Of a DNA stretch of 42,310 nucleotides, positions 17,199 through 24,356 are shown piece after piece. Within the stretch, counting starts at the first letter, position 1, and each line of letters starts with the position of its first letter. The position numbers and the translations under genes were made by a program. Under the pieces are notes generated by a model. The model saw nothing but the letters and a program-made list of their open reading frames with translations, ran no database searches and was not told the DNA's origin. Origin of the DNA: Variovorax sp. KK3 (lineage in GTDB: Bacteria; Pseudomonadota; Gammaproteobacteria; Burkholderiales; Burkholderiaceae_C); contig NZ_LYVO01000066.1 of NCBI RefSeq assembly GCF_001984055.1, positions 1-42,310 on the forward strand. The letters run 5' to 3'.

Positions 17199-18194
17199 AT
17201 GACCCCATCGAACAGGCTCGCAACGACGCTTGCCTTCTCTTGCGCCTGCGCCTTCGCCTTCGCCGCGACACCGGCGTCGGCCAAGGACAGCCAGCTCGCC
17301 TACGTGTCCAGCGAGAAGGACAACGCCATCACCATGGTCGACCTGAAGACCCTGGCGGTCGTGGGCGTCATTCCCACCTGCAAGCGCCCGCGGCACATGC
17401 AGCACTTCAACGGCGGCACGCAGTTGATGGTCGCCTGCAGCGACTCCGGCCGCGCCGACATCATCGACCTGTCGACGCGCAAGTCGGTCGGCAGCACGCC
17501 GCTCGGCGACGACCCCGAAGTGTTCGACCTCTCGCCCGACGGCAAGACGGCCTTCGTGTCGGCCGAAGACGACGGCTTGCTCAACGTGTTCGACCTCGCG
17601 TCGAAGAAGCTCGTCAAGGGCATACCGGTCGGCAAGGAGCCCGAAGGGGTCAAGGTCTCCCCGGACGGCAAGCGCGTGTACGTGAGCTCCGAGGTGGCCA
17701 ACATGGTCCACGTCGTCGACACCGCCACCCTCAAGGTCATCAAGAACATCCAGGTCGGCAAGCGCCCTCGCCGCTTCGCCTTCTCGGCCGACGGCGGCGA
17801 ATTGTGGGTGACCAACGAGCTCGGCAGCAGCGTCACCGTGATCTCGACGGCGCAGCTGAACGTGCTGGCCACCGTGGCCTTCGAGGTCAAGGGCATGCGG
17901 CCCGACGACATCACGCCGGTCGGCATCGCTTTGTCGCGCGACGCCAAGACGATGTACGTCGGGCTGGGCCGGGCCAACCACGTGGCCTTCGTCGACGTCG
18001 CCTCGCGCAAGACCACGGACCTGGCCTTGGTCGGCAAGCGGGCGTGGGGCGTGGCGGTGAACGCCGACGGATCGCGCCTGTTCGTGGCCAACGGGCTGTC
18101 CGACGACATGACCGTGGTCGACACGCGCACGGCCAAGCCGATCAAGACGGTGGCCGTGGGGCGGGTGCCGCACACGGTGGTGATCGATGACTAG
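17199..18194 (+). CDS. PQQ-associated YVTN beta-propeller protein
   Basis: 331 residues: Sec signal peptide (1-27, ending PASA-K), then seven or so YVTN-type repeats, for example AYVSSEKDNAITMVDLKTL, VYVSSEVANMVHVVDTATL and LFVANGLSDDMTVVDTRTA. The family is found with PQQ dehydrogenase and ABC genes and is periplasmic; its role is unknown, perhaps a scaffold or ligand binder. ATG 17199 has AGGAGA nearby. It lies between the ATPase and binding-protein genes and overlaps the latter by 8 bases. The 73-base gap before it is the largest gap within the operon after pqqA-pqqB (76 bases). Confidence 0.92.
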   Translation: MTPSNRLATTLAFSCACAFAFAATPASAKDSQLAYVSSEKDNAITMVDLKTLAVVGVIPTCKRPRHMQHFNGGTQLMVACSDSGRADIIDLSTRKSVGSTPLGDDPEVFDLSPDGKTAFVSAEDDGLLNVFDLASKKLVKGIPVGKEPEGVKVSPDGKRVYVSSEVANMVHVVDTATLKVIKNIQVGKRPRRFAFSADGGELWVTNELGSSVTVISTAQLNVLATVAFEVKGMRPDDITPVGIALSRDAKTMYVGLGRANHVAFVDVASRKTTDLALVGKRAWGVAVNADGSRLFVANGLSDDMTVVDTRTAKPIKTVAVGRVPHTVVIDD

Positions 18195-19383
18195 CGCCGA
18201 AGCCCGGCGCGGCCTCGCGGCGGTGGGGCTGCTCCTGGTGGCGCTCGCAGGCAGCCCATCCGCCGCGACGCTCACGATCGGCATCGTCCAGCGCGCGGAA
18301 GACGACCGCCTGGAGCCGGCCCGCGTCGCGCTGGCCTACCCGGGGCAGCCCGGCGGCCGCGCGCGCGACGCGGTGGACCTGGCCATCGAGGAGACTCAGT
18401 TCGAGCTGGACGCCGCGGGGCTGCAGGTCGCAGTCAGCGTGCGCGATGCGACCTCCGCCGACGACGCCGTCACGCAGATGCGCCAGCTCGACAAGGCCGG
18501 TGCCGCGGCCGCCCTGCTCGACCTGCCGTCGCCGTGGATGGCCGCCGCCAGCGCGGCGAGCGCGATACCGCTGATCAACGTCGGCGACAGCGCCGAATCG
18601 TCGCGACAGCTCAATTGCCGCGCCAACCTGTTCCACGCCTTGCCCGGCGACCGCATGCGCGCCGACGCGCTGGGGCAGGCCCTGCTCGTTCGCAAGTGGA
18701 CGCGCGTGCTGCTGCTCGCCGGCCCCCGCCCCGACGACGCGTCGCGACTGGCCCTGGCACAGGCCGCGCTGAAGCGCCTCGGCCTCAAGCAGGTGGCCGT
18801 GAAGAACTTCAAGCTGTCGGCCGACCCGCGGGAGCGCGACCTGGCGAACCCGCTTCTGCTGACCGGCACCGCGGCCGTCGGCGGCGACTACGACGTCGTC
18901 TGGGTGGTGGACGGCGACGGCGAGTTCGCTCGCACGCTGCCCTATCGCATCGCGTTGCCGCGCCCCGTGGTCGGCGACGCCGGCATGAGCGCGGCGGCCT
19001 GGGCACCGCATTTCGACCGCTACGGCGCGCCGCAGCTCGAACGCCGCTTCAGGCGCGAAGCCCGCCGGCCGATGACCAGCCACGACTGGGCCGCCTACAT
19101 CGGCGCCAAGGCCCTGCTGCAGGCCGCGCTCCAGCAGCCCGCCGCGCCCCAGCCCGCCAGGTTGAACGCTGCGCTCAACCGCGCCGACTTCACGCTCGAC
19201 GGCTTCAAGGGCATGCGCCTGAGCTTCCGCGCCTGGGACCACCAGCTGCGCCAGCCGATGCTGCTGACCGACGGCATGGCCGTCATCGGCTCGGCGCCGG
19301 TCGAGGGTGTGATGCATGCGAAGAACGTGCTCGACACGCTCGGCACCGACGCGCCCGAGTCCTCCTGCAAGGCCGCGCCGTGA
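18187..19383 (+). CDS. ABC substrate-binding protein, PQQ-alcohol dehydrogenase system
   Basis: 398 residues. A signal peptide (about 1-27) leads to a family-1 (Leu/Ile/Val-like) periplasmic binding fold: LTIGIVQRAEDDRLEPARVALAYPGQPGGRARDAVDLAIEE ... YDVVWVVDGDGEFARTLPYR. It is the binding partner named for PQQ alcohol dehydrogenase loci. Ligand unknown. It is unusual for a binding protein to pair with an ABC-2 (exporter-type) permease, as here. ATG 18187 overlaps the propeller gene; the stop overlaps the permease GTG. Confidence 0.9.
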   Translation: MTSAEARRGLAAVGLLLVALAGSPSAATLTIGIVQRAEDDRLEPARVALAYPGQPGGRARDAVDLAIEETQFELDAAGLQVAVSVRDATSADDAVTQMRQLDKAGAAAALLDLPSPWMAAASAASAIPLINVGDSAESSRQLNCRANLFHALPGDRMRADALGQALLVRKWTRVLLLAGPRPDDASRLALAQAALKRLGLKQVAVKNFKLSADPRERDLANPLLLTGTAAVGGDYDVVWVVDGDGEFARTLPYRIALPRPVVGDAGMSAAAWAPHFDRYGAPQLERRFRREARRPMTSHDWAAYIGAKALLQAALQQPAAPQPARLNAALNRADFTLDGFKGMRLSFRAWDHQLRQPMLLTDGMAVIGSAPVEGVMHAKNVLDTLGTDAPESSCKAAP

Positions 19384-20237
19384 GCGCCGTGGCCCCGCCC
19401 ACCATCGCCGCGTCCGGCCACGGCGCGGCGCATGCCTCCCGGGCGCTGCGCGCGATCGTGATGCGCGAGCTGGTCAAGTTCTGGCAGCAGAAGGCGCGGC
19501 TGCTGTCGGCACTCGTGCGCCCGGTGCTGTGGCTCGCGGTGTTCGCGGCCGGCTTCCGCAACGTCTTCGGCGTGGCCATCGTCGAGCCCTACGACACCTA
19601 CGTGCCCTACGACGTCTACATCGCGCCGGGCCTGATCGGCATGGTGTTGCTCTTCAACGGCATGCAGTCCTCGCTGGCCATGGTGTACGACCGCGAGATG
19701 GGCCTGATGCGGCTGCTGCTGACCGCGCCGCTGCCGCGCTGGTTCCTGCTGTTCTCGAAGATGCTGGCGACCACGCTGCTGAGCCTGGTGCAGGTGCTGG
19801 CCTTCGTCGCCGTGGCGGCCCTGCTGGGCACCACCTTGCCGATGGCGCCGCTGCCGCTCCTGCATGCGCTGGCGGCTACGCTCGTGTCGGCGCTGATGCT
19901 CGCATCGCTGGGCCTGCTGCTGTCGGTGTACGTGCGCCAGCTCGAGAACTTCGCCGGCACGATGAACTTCGTGATCTTTCCGATGTACTTCCTTTCCACG
20001 GCGCTCTACCCGTTGTGGAAGCTGGAGGAATCGGGCGCGACCTGGGTGTACCGCGCCGCGCTGTTCAATCCGTTCACGCATGCGGTCGAATGGATTCGCT
20101 TCGCCCTCTACGGCAAGGACCCGGGCGCCGCGCCGCTGGTCGTCTGCGCCACGCTGCTGGTGTGCTTCGCGCTGGCCTGCTGGGGCTACGACCCGCAGCG
20201 CGGCTTCGGTGGGCTGACGCAGCGGGGCTCCGCGTGA
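19380..20237 (+). CDS. ABC-2 type permease (PedC-like)
   Basis: 285 residues with about six membrane helices and the ABC-2 pattern (RELVKFWQQKARLLSALVRPVLWLAVFAAGF, then PGLIGMVLLFNGMQSSLAMVYDREMGLMRLLLTAPL). ABC-2 permeases usually export; this one is of the PedC group found with phenylethanol/PQQ alcohol dehydrogenase genes in Pseudomonas. Start GTG 19380 (GTGA overlap); the first 25 residues may be cytoplasmic. Confidence 0.92.
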   Translation: MSAVAPPTIAASGHGAAHASRALRAIVMRELVKFWQQKARLLSALVRPVLWLAVFAAGFRNVFGVAIVEPYDTYVPYDVYIAPGLIGMVLLFNGMQSSLAMVYDREMGLMRLLLTAPLPRWFLLFSKMLATTLLSLVQVLAFVAVAALLGTTLPMAPLPLLHALAATLVSALMLASLGLLLSVYVRQLENFAGTMNFVIFPMYFLSTALYPLWKLEESGATWVYRAALFNPFTHAVEWIRFALYGKDPGAAPLVVCATLLVCFALACWGYDPQRGFGGLTQRGSA

Positions 20238-21223
20238 AGCGGCGCACGTTGCTGCAGGCAGGCGTCGCCGCGGCCGCGGCCGCCGCCGCCACCGCCGCCA
20301 CCGCTTCGTGGGTTCGCGCCCAGCGCGGGGCCGACGACTTCCCCGTGCGCCCCCTGTTCCTCTGGGTGCCCTGGACGGCCGGCGGCGGCACCGACATCAC
20401 GTTGCGCGTGCTGGCCGAGCTGGCGGGCCGCGTGCTCGGCCAGCGCATCGTCATCGAGAACCGCGGCGGCGCCGGCGGCACGCTGGCGATGCCGATCCTG
20501 CAGAACGCCGCGGCCGATGGCTACACGCTGGCGCAGATGCCGCAGCCGGTGTTCCGCGCGCCCTTCACGCAAAAGGTGACGTGGGACCCGATCCGCGACA
20601 CCACGCCGATCCTGCAGGTGAGCGGCGTCACCTTCGGCCTGCTGGTGCCGACCGACAGCCCGTTGCGCAGCGTGTCCGACCTGCTCGACTACGCCGCGGC
20701 ACACCCCGGCCAGCTGGCCCTGGCGACCAACGGCGTGGGGACCACGCCCCACGTCGCGCTCGATGCCCTGTTCGCCAGCCGCGGTCTGCGCTACCTGCAC
20801 GTGCCCTACAAAGGCGCGGCCGAGCAGATGATCGCGCTGTCGGCCGGGCAGCTGATGGCCGGCGTCAATGCCAACGGCTTCGCGCCCTTCGTCGACACCG
20901 GCCGGCTGCGCCTGCTCGCGACCTTCGGCGCCGCGCGCAGCAAGCGGTGGCCCGAGGTGCCGACCATGAAGGAGCTGGGCCACGACATCGTCGCGATGTC
21001 GCCGTACGGCTTGGCCGGGCCGCGGGGCCTGCACCCGTCGATCGTTCAGCGCCTGCACGATGCCTTCAAGGCGGCCCTGTTCGACCCCCGGCACATCGCC
21101 GAACTGGGCCGCTACGACCAGGAAGTCGCCTACCTCGACAGCGCGGAATACGGGCGCAGCATGCGTGCGGCGCTCGCGGCCGAAAAACAGATCGTGGAGC
21201 GCCTGGGCCTGGGCCCGGTGTGA
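20234..21223 (+). CDS. TctC/Bug-type periplasmic binding protein
   Basis: 329 residues. The signal is Tat-like (KRRTLLQAG followed by a nine-alanine core). Then the tripartite tricarboxylate receptor fold: PVRPLFLWVPWTAGGGTDITLRVLAE, VIENRGGAGGTLA, and the typical AHPGQLALATNGVGTTPHVALDAL ... VPYKGAAEQMIALSAGQL. Such Bug proteins bind carboxylates or related compounds, and many have no cognate transporter; no TctA/TctB is seen here. Its place between a permease and a NosR-like gene is uncommon. GTG start in a GTGA overlap. Confidence 0.9.
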   Translation: MKRRTLLQAGVAAAAAAAATAATASWVRAQRGADDFPVRPLFLWVPWTAGGGTDITLRVLAELAGRVLGQRIVIENRGGAGGTLAMPILQNAAADGYTLAQMPQPVFRAPFTQKVTWDPIRDTTPILQVSGVTFGLLVPTDSPLRSVSDLLDYAAAHPGQLALATNGVGTTPHVALDALFASRGLRYLHVPYKGAAEQMIALSAGQLMAGVNANGFAPFVDTGRLRLLATFGAARSKRWPEVPTMKELGHDIVAMSPYGLAGPRGLHPSIVQRLHDAFKAALFDPRHIAELGRYDQEVAYLDSAEYGRSMRAALAAEKQIVERLGLGPV

Positions 21224-23334
21224 CGACGGCGATGCGGCGCTGGTGGTTGACCTTGTGCCTGGCGCTGCTGTCCGCAGTGACGGCCATCGCCCATGCAGGC
21301 GTGTTGACACGCACGGACATGCAGAAGGCCTTTCCCCCGCCGCTGACCGTGGGCGAGAAGGACACGCAGTTGCCCGTGTGGCCGATCTTCAAGCAGGACG
21401 CGACCGCCCAGGTGCTGGCCGGCTACGTCTTCGAGTCGATCGACTTCGCGCCCATTCCGGGCTTTTCGGGCACGCCTTTCAACCTGCTGGTCGCGCTCGA
21501 TCCCAAAGGCGTGTTCCTCGACGTGCGCGTGCTGTCGCAGCACGAGCCGGTCTTTCTCGAAGGGCTGGGCGAGGCGCCGCTGCTGGGCTTCGCGGCGCAG
21601 TACAAAGACCTGTCGCTGCAGCAGAGCATCAAGATCGGCTCCAACGCCAACCGTGGCGAAGCCCTCGGCAGCGCCAACGTCTACATCGACGGCGTGGCGA
21701 AAGCGACCGCATCGGTGCGCATCCTCAACCAGAGCCTGCTCTCGTCCGCGCTGCGGGTGGCGCGCGCCAAGCTCGGCTTCGCGGCGGGCCGCGACCCCGA
21801 GCTGGTCGCCCGCGTGCGGCGCGACACCTATGCGCCGGCGAGCTGGCAGCAGCTGATGGAGGCCGGGCTCATCCAGCGCGTTCGGCTCTCGCAGGATGCG
21901 ATCGAGAAGGCCTTCCAGGGCAGCGGGGTCGAGCGCTCCGCTGCCACCGTCGCGTCCGACCCCAGCACCGAGCTGTACGTCACCTACCTGAACTCGCCGC
22001 TGGTCGGGCGCAATCTGATGTCCGAAGCCGGTTGGCAGCACCTGCTCGGGCGCATCGATGCGGGCGACCACGCGCTGCTGGTGATCGCCGCCGGCCCCAA
22101 CACCTTCGTCGGCGACAAGTTCGTGCGCGGCGCGGTGCCCGACCGCCTGAGCCTGAAGCAGGGCGAGCTGCCGATCGAGCTGCGCGACCTCGACCTCGAC
22201 GACCCGCTCGCGCTGCCCGCCGAGCTGCGCCGTGCCGATGCCAAGGTGTTCCGCGTGATCGGCCCGGCCGGGCTGGACCCTTCGCGGCCGCTCGACCTGG
22301 CCCTGCGCGTGACGCGTGAGAAAGGCATGGTCTACCCGGAGCGCGTGAGCCGCAGCTTCCCGCTGCCCTACGCCATGCCGGCGGACCAGTTGCTGCAGCC
22401 CGACGCCGACAACAAGCGCTGGCACGACATCTGGCGCGGGCGGGCCTGGGAGCTGGGCGTGCTGGCCGGCGCCTTGCTGCTGCTGGCGCTGGTGCTGGCC
22501 CGGCCCTGGTGGATCGTCGCCAGCCCGGCGCGCCTCGCGCGCCTGCGCACCGGCTACCTCGTCTTCACGCTGGTCTTCATCGGATGGTTCGCGCAGGGCC
22601 AGCTGTCGATCGTCAACATCACGGCGCTGGTGCAGGCCGTCGCGGCGGGGCGCGACCTGAGCTTCTTTCTCTACGACCCGATGACGGTCGCGCTGTGGGC
22701 TTTCGTCGCGCTCACGCTGGTGGCATGGGGCCGCGGCACCTTCTGCGGATGGCTGTGCCCTTACGGCGCGATGCAGGAACTGGTGGCGCAGGCCGCACAG
22801 TTCGTGGGCATCCGGCGCATCAAGCTGCATCGCGGCCTCGACGCGCGGCTCAAGTGGATCAAGTACGGCGTGCTCGCGCTGATCGTGGTGCTGGCCGTGG
22901 TGTCGCCGACGGCGGCCGACCGCGCGGTGGAAATCGAGCCCTTCAAGACCGCCATCACGCTCGGCTTCGATCGTTCGTGGCCCTTCGTGGCGTGGGCTGC
23001 TGGCCTGCTGCTGCTGAACGTGTTCGTCTACAAGGGCTTCTGCCGCTACCTGTGCCCGCTGGGTGCCGGCCTCGGGCTGCTCGGCCGCGTGCGGCTGCTG
23101 CGCTGGATTCCGCGCCGCGCCGAATGCGGCACGCCCTGCCAGACCTGCCGCCATCGCTGCGAATACCAGGCCATCGAGCCGAGCGGCGCGATCGTCTACG
23201 AGGAATGCTTCCAGTGCCTGGACTGCGTGGCCATCCACGACAGCCCGGAACGCTGCGCCCCACTGATCGCCAGGCGGCGCAACCGCGTCATCGCGATTCG
23301 GCCCTTGCCGGCAGCGGCGGGAGCGCAGGCATGA
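21220..23334 (+). CDS. NosR-like membrane flavo/iron-sulfur protein
   Basis: 704 residues from the GTG at 21220 (or 700 from the ATG at 21232, which may be the better signal-peptide start). Layout: signal/first helix (about 5-27), periplasmic FMN-binding domain, several membrane helices from about 410, two CxxxCP loops (FCGWLCPYG about 508, FCRYLCPLG about 606) and a C-terminal cytoplasmic 2[4Fe-4S] region (CGTPCQTCRHRC and CFQCLDCVAIHDSPERC). The FMN-attachment motif aligns as D157-G-V-A-K-A-T163, so T163 should carry covalent FMN added by the adjacent ApbE. NosR moves electrons from the membrane to N2O reductase; no nosZ lies here, so the partner must differ. Overlaps both neighbours (GTGA, ATGA). 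Confidence 0.9.
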   Translation: MTTAMRRWWLTLCLALLSAVTAIAHAGVLTRTDMQKAFPPPLTVGEKDTQLPVWPIFKQDATAQVLAGYVFESIDFAPIPGFSGTPFNLLVALDPKGVFLDVRVLSQHEPVFLEGLGEAPLLGFAAQYKDLSLQQSIKIGSNANRGEALGSANVYIDGVAKATASVRILNQSLLSSALRVARAKLGFAAGRDPELVARVRRDTYAPASWQQLMEAGLIQRVRLSQDAIEKAFQGSGVERSAATVASDPSTELYVTYLNSPLVGRNLMSEAGWQHLLGRIDAGDHALLVIAAGPNTFVGDKFVRGAVPDRLSLKQGELPIELRDLDLDDPLALPAELRRADAKVFRVIGPAGLDPSRPLDLALRVTREKGMVYPERVSRSFPLPYAMPADQLLQPDADNKRWHDIWRGRAWELGVLAGALLLLALVLARPWWIVASPARLARLRTGYLVFTLVFIGWFAQGQLSIVNITALVQAVAAGRDLSFFLYDPMTVALWAFVALTLVAWGRGTFCGWLCPYGAMQELVAQAAQFVGIRRIKLHRGLDARLKWIKYGVLALIVVLAVVSPTAADRAVEIEPFKTAITLGFDRSWPFVAWAAGLLLLNVFVYKGFCRYLCPLGAGLGLLGRVRLLRWIPRRAECGTPCQTCRHRCEYQAIEPSGAIVYEECFQCLDCVAIHDSPERCAPLIARRRNRVIAIRPLPAAAGAQA

Positions 23335-24356
23335 GGCGGCGGCAATTGCTGCGGGCCACGATGGGCCTCGGTGCCCTCGCGGGGTTGTCGCGCGTGTCGC
23401 CGGCCACGCACGCCGCCGCCTGGCGGCAGCGCTCGTTTCTCGCCTTCGGCACCACGCTCATGCTGCAGGCGGCGCATGAGGACGTCGGCGTGCTCGATCG
23501 CGCGCTCGATGCCGCGGTGGCGGCCCTGCGCCGCGTCCATGGCCAGATGAGCCTGTTCGACCCCGACAGCGCGGTCTCGCGATTGAACCGCGACGGCCAC
23601 CTGAATTTGCCGCCGGCGGAGCTGGTGGAGATTCTCGGCATCGCGCATGCCGTGTCGCGCGACAGCGAAGGCGCGTTCGACGTGACGGTGCAACCGCTGT
23701 GGACCGCGTTCGAATCGGCGCAACGCGCGGGCCGCCTCCCCGAGCCCGGCGAAGTCGCGGCCGCACGCGCGCGCATCGACTGGCGCGCGCTCGACGTCTC
23801 GCGCCGGCGCATCCGCTTCGACATGCCGGCGATGGCCGTCACGCTCAACGGCATCGCGCAAGGCTACGCGGCGGACCTGGCGCGCACGGTGCTCGCGAAG
23901 CACGGCATTCGTCACGCGCTCGTCGACGCGGGCGAGTTCGCGCCGCTCGGCCGCAACAAGGCGTCGCGTCCGTGGGCGCTCGGCATCGCGGACCCGCACG
24001 AAGAGCAGGCCCTGATCGCGCGCCTGATCACCGACGGCCGCTGCGTCGCGACCTCGGCCGACAACCTCACCGCCTTCAGCGCCGACCGCCGGCATCACCA
24101 CATCTTCGACCCGCGCACCGGCTACTCGCCGCCCTCGCTGTCGGCCGTGACCGTGGCGGCGCCCAGCGGTGCGATCGCCGATGCGCTGACCAAGGTCTTC
24201 TTCGTGGCCGGCCCTGCGCAGGCGCGCGTGGTGGCGCGGCGGTGGAACGTCGACGCGCTGTGGGTCGACAAGTCGGGCCACTGGGCAGCCACGCCCGGCC
24301 TGCTGCTCGACACGCGCGACGGCGCCGCGCCGCCCGTTCAGGTGCCGAAGGTGTAG
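23331..24356 (+). CDS. apbE: FAD:protein FMN transferase ApbE
   Basis: 341 residues. It attaches FMN covalently to Thr in exported flavoproteins; the likely client is the NosR-like protein immediately upstream. Visible ApbE features: FGTTLMLQA near the mature start, DPDSAVSRLNR, EGAFDVTVQPLW, LNGIAQGYAADL, LVDAGEFAPLGR and the C-terminal HHHIFDPRTGYSPP with a magnesium/ligand-site segment AIADALTKVFFVAG. The usual GG-x-D of the FAD site reads GEF here, a variation worth noting. The N-terminus has a Tat-like signal (RRRQLLRATMG). Its last 19 bases overlap the end of the TonB receptor gene on the other strand. Confidence 0.92.
   Translation: MRRRQLLRATMGLGALAGLSRVSPATHAAAWRQRSFLAFGTTLMLQAAHEDVGVLDRALDAAVAALRRVHGQMSLFDPDSAVSRLNRDGHLNLPPAELVEILGIAHAVSRDSEGAFDVTVQPLWTAFESAQRAGRLPEPGEVAAARARIDWRALDVSRRRIRFDMPAMAVTLNGIAQGYAADLARTVLAKHGIRHALVDAGEFAPLGRNKASRPWALGIADPHEEQALIARLITDGRCVATSADNLTAFSADRRHHHIFDPRTGYSPPSLSAVTVAAPSGAIADALTKVFFVAGPAQARVVARRWNVDALWVDKSGHWAATPGLLLDTRDGAAPPVQVPKV

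Noticed and set aside
20265..20305. GCC-rich run in the TctC signal region as a microsatellite or repeat element
   Set aside because: It simply encodes the alanine-rich core of the signal peptide; a slippage-prone tract is possible but no evidence of phase variation is visible.
20308..21219. Long N-terminal extension in frame with the NosR-like gene
   Set aside because: This part lies over the TctC gene in another frame and is Arg/Pro-rich; the GTGA overlap at 21220 (or the ATG at 21232) gives a proper signal peptide.
24338..24356. 19-base overlap of the apbE and TonB receptor ends as a possible frameshift or wrong stop
   Set aside because: Both stops are clean and both protein ends look natural; a simple convergent overlap.
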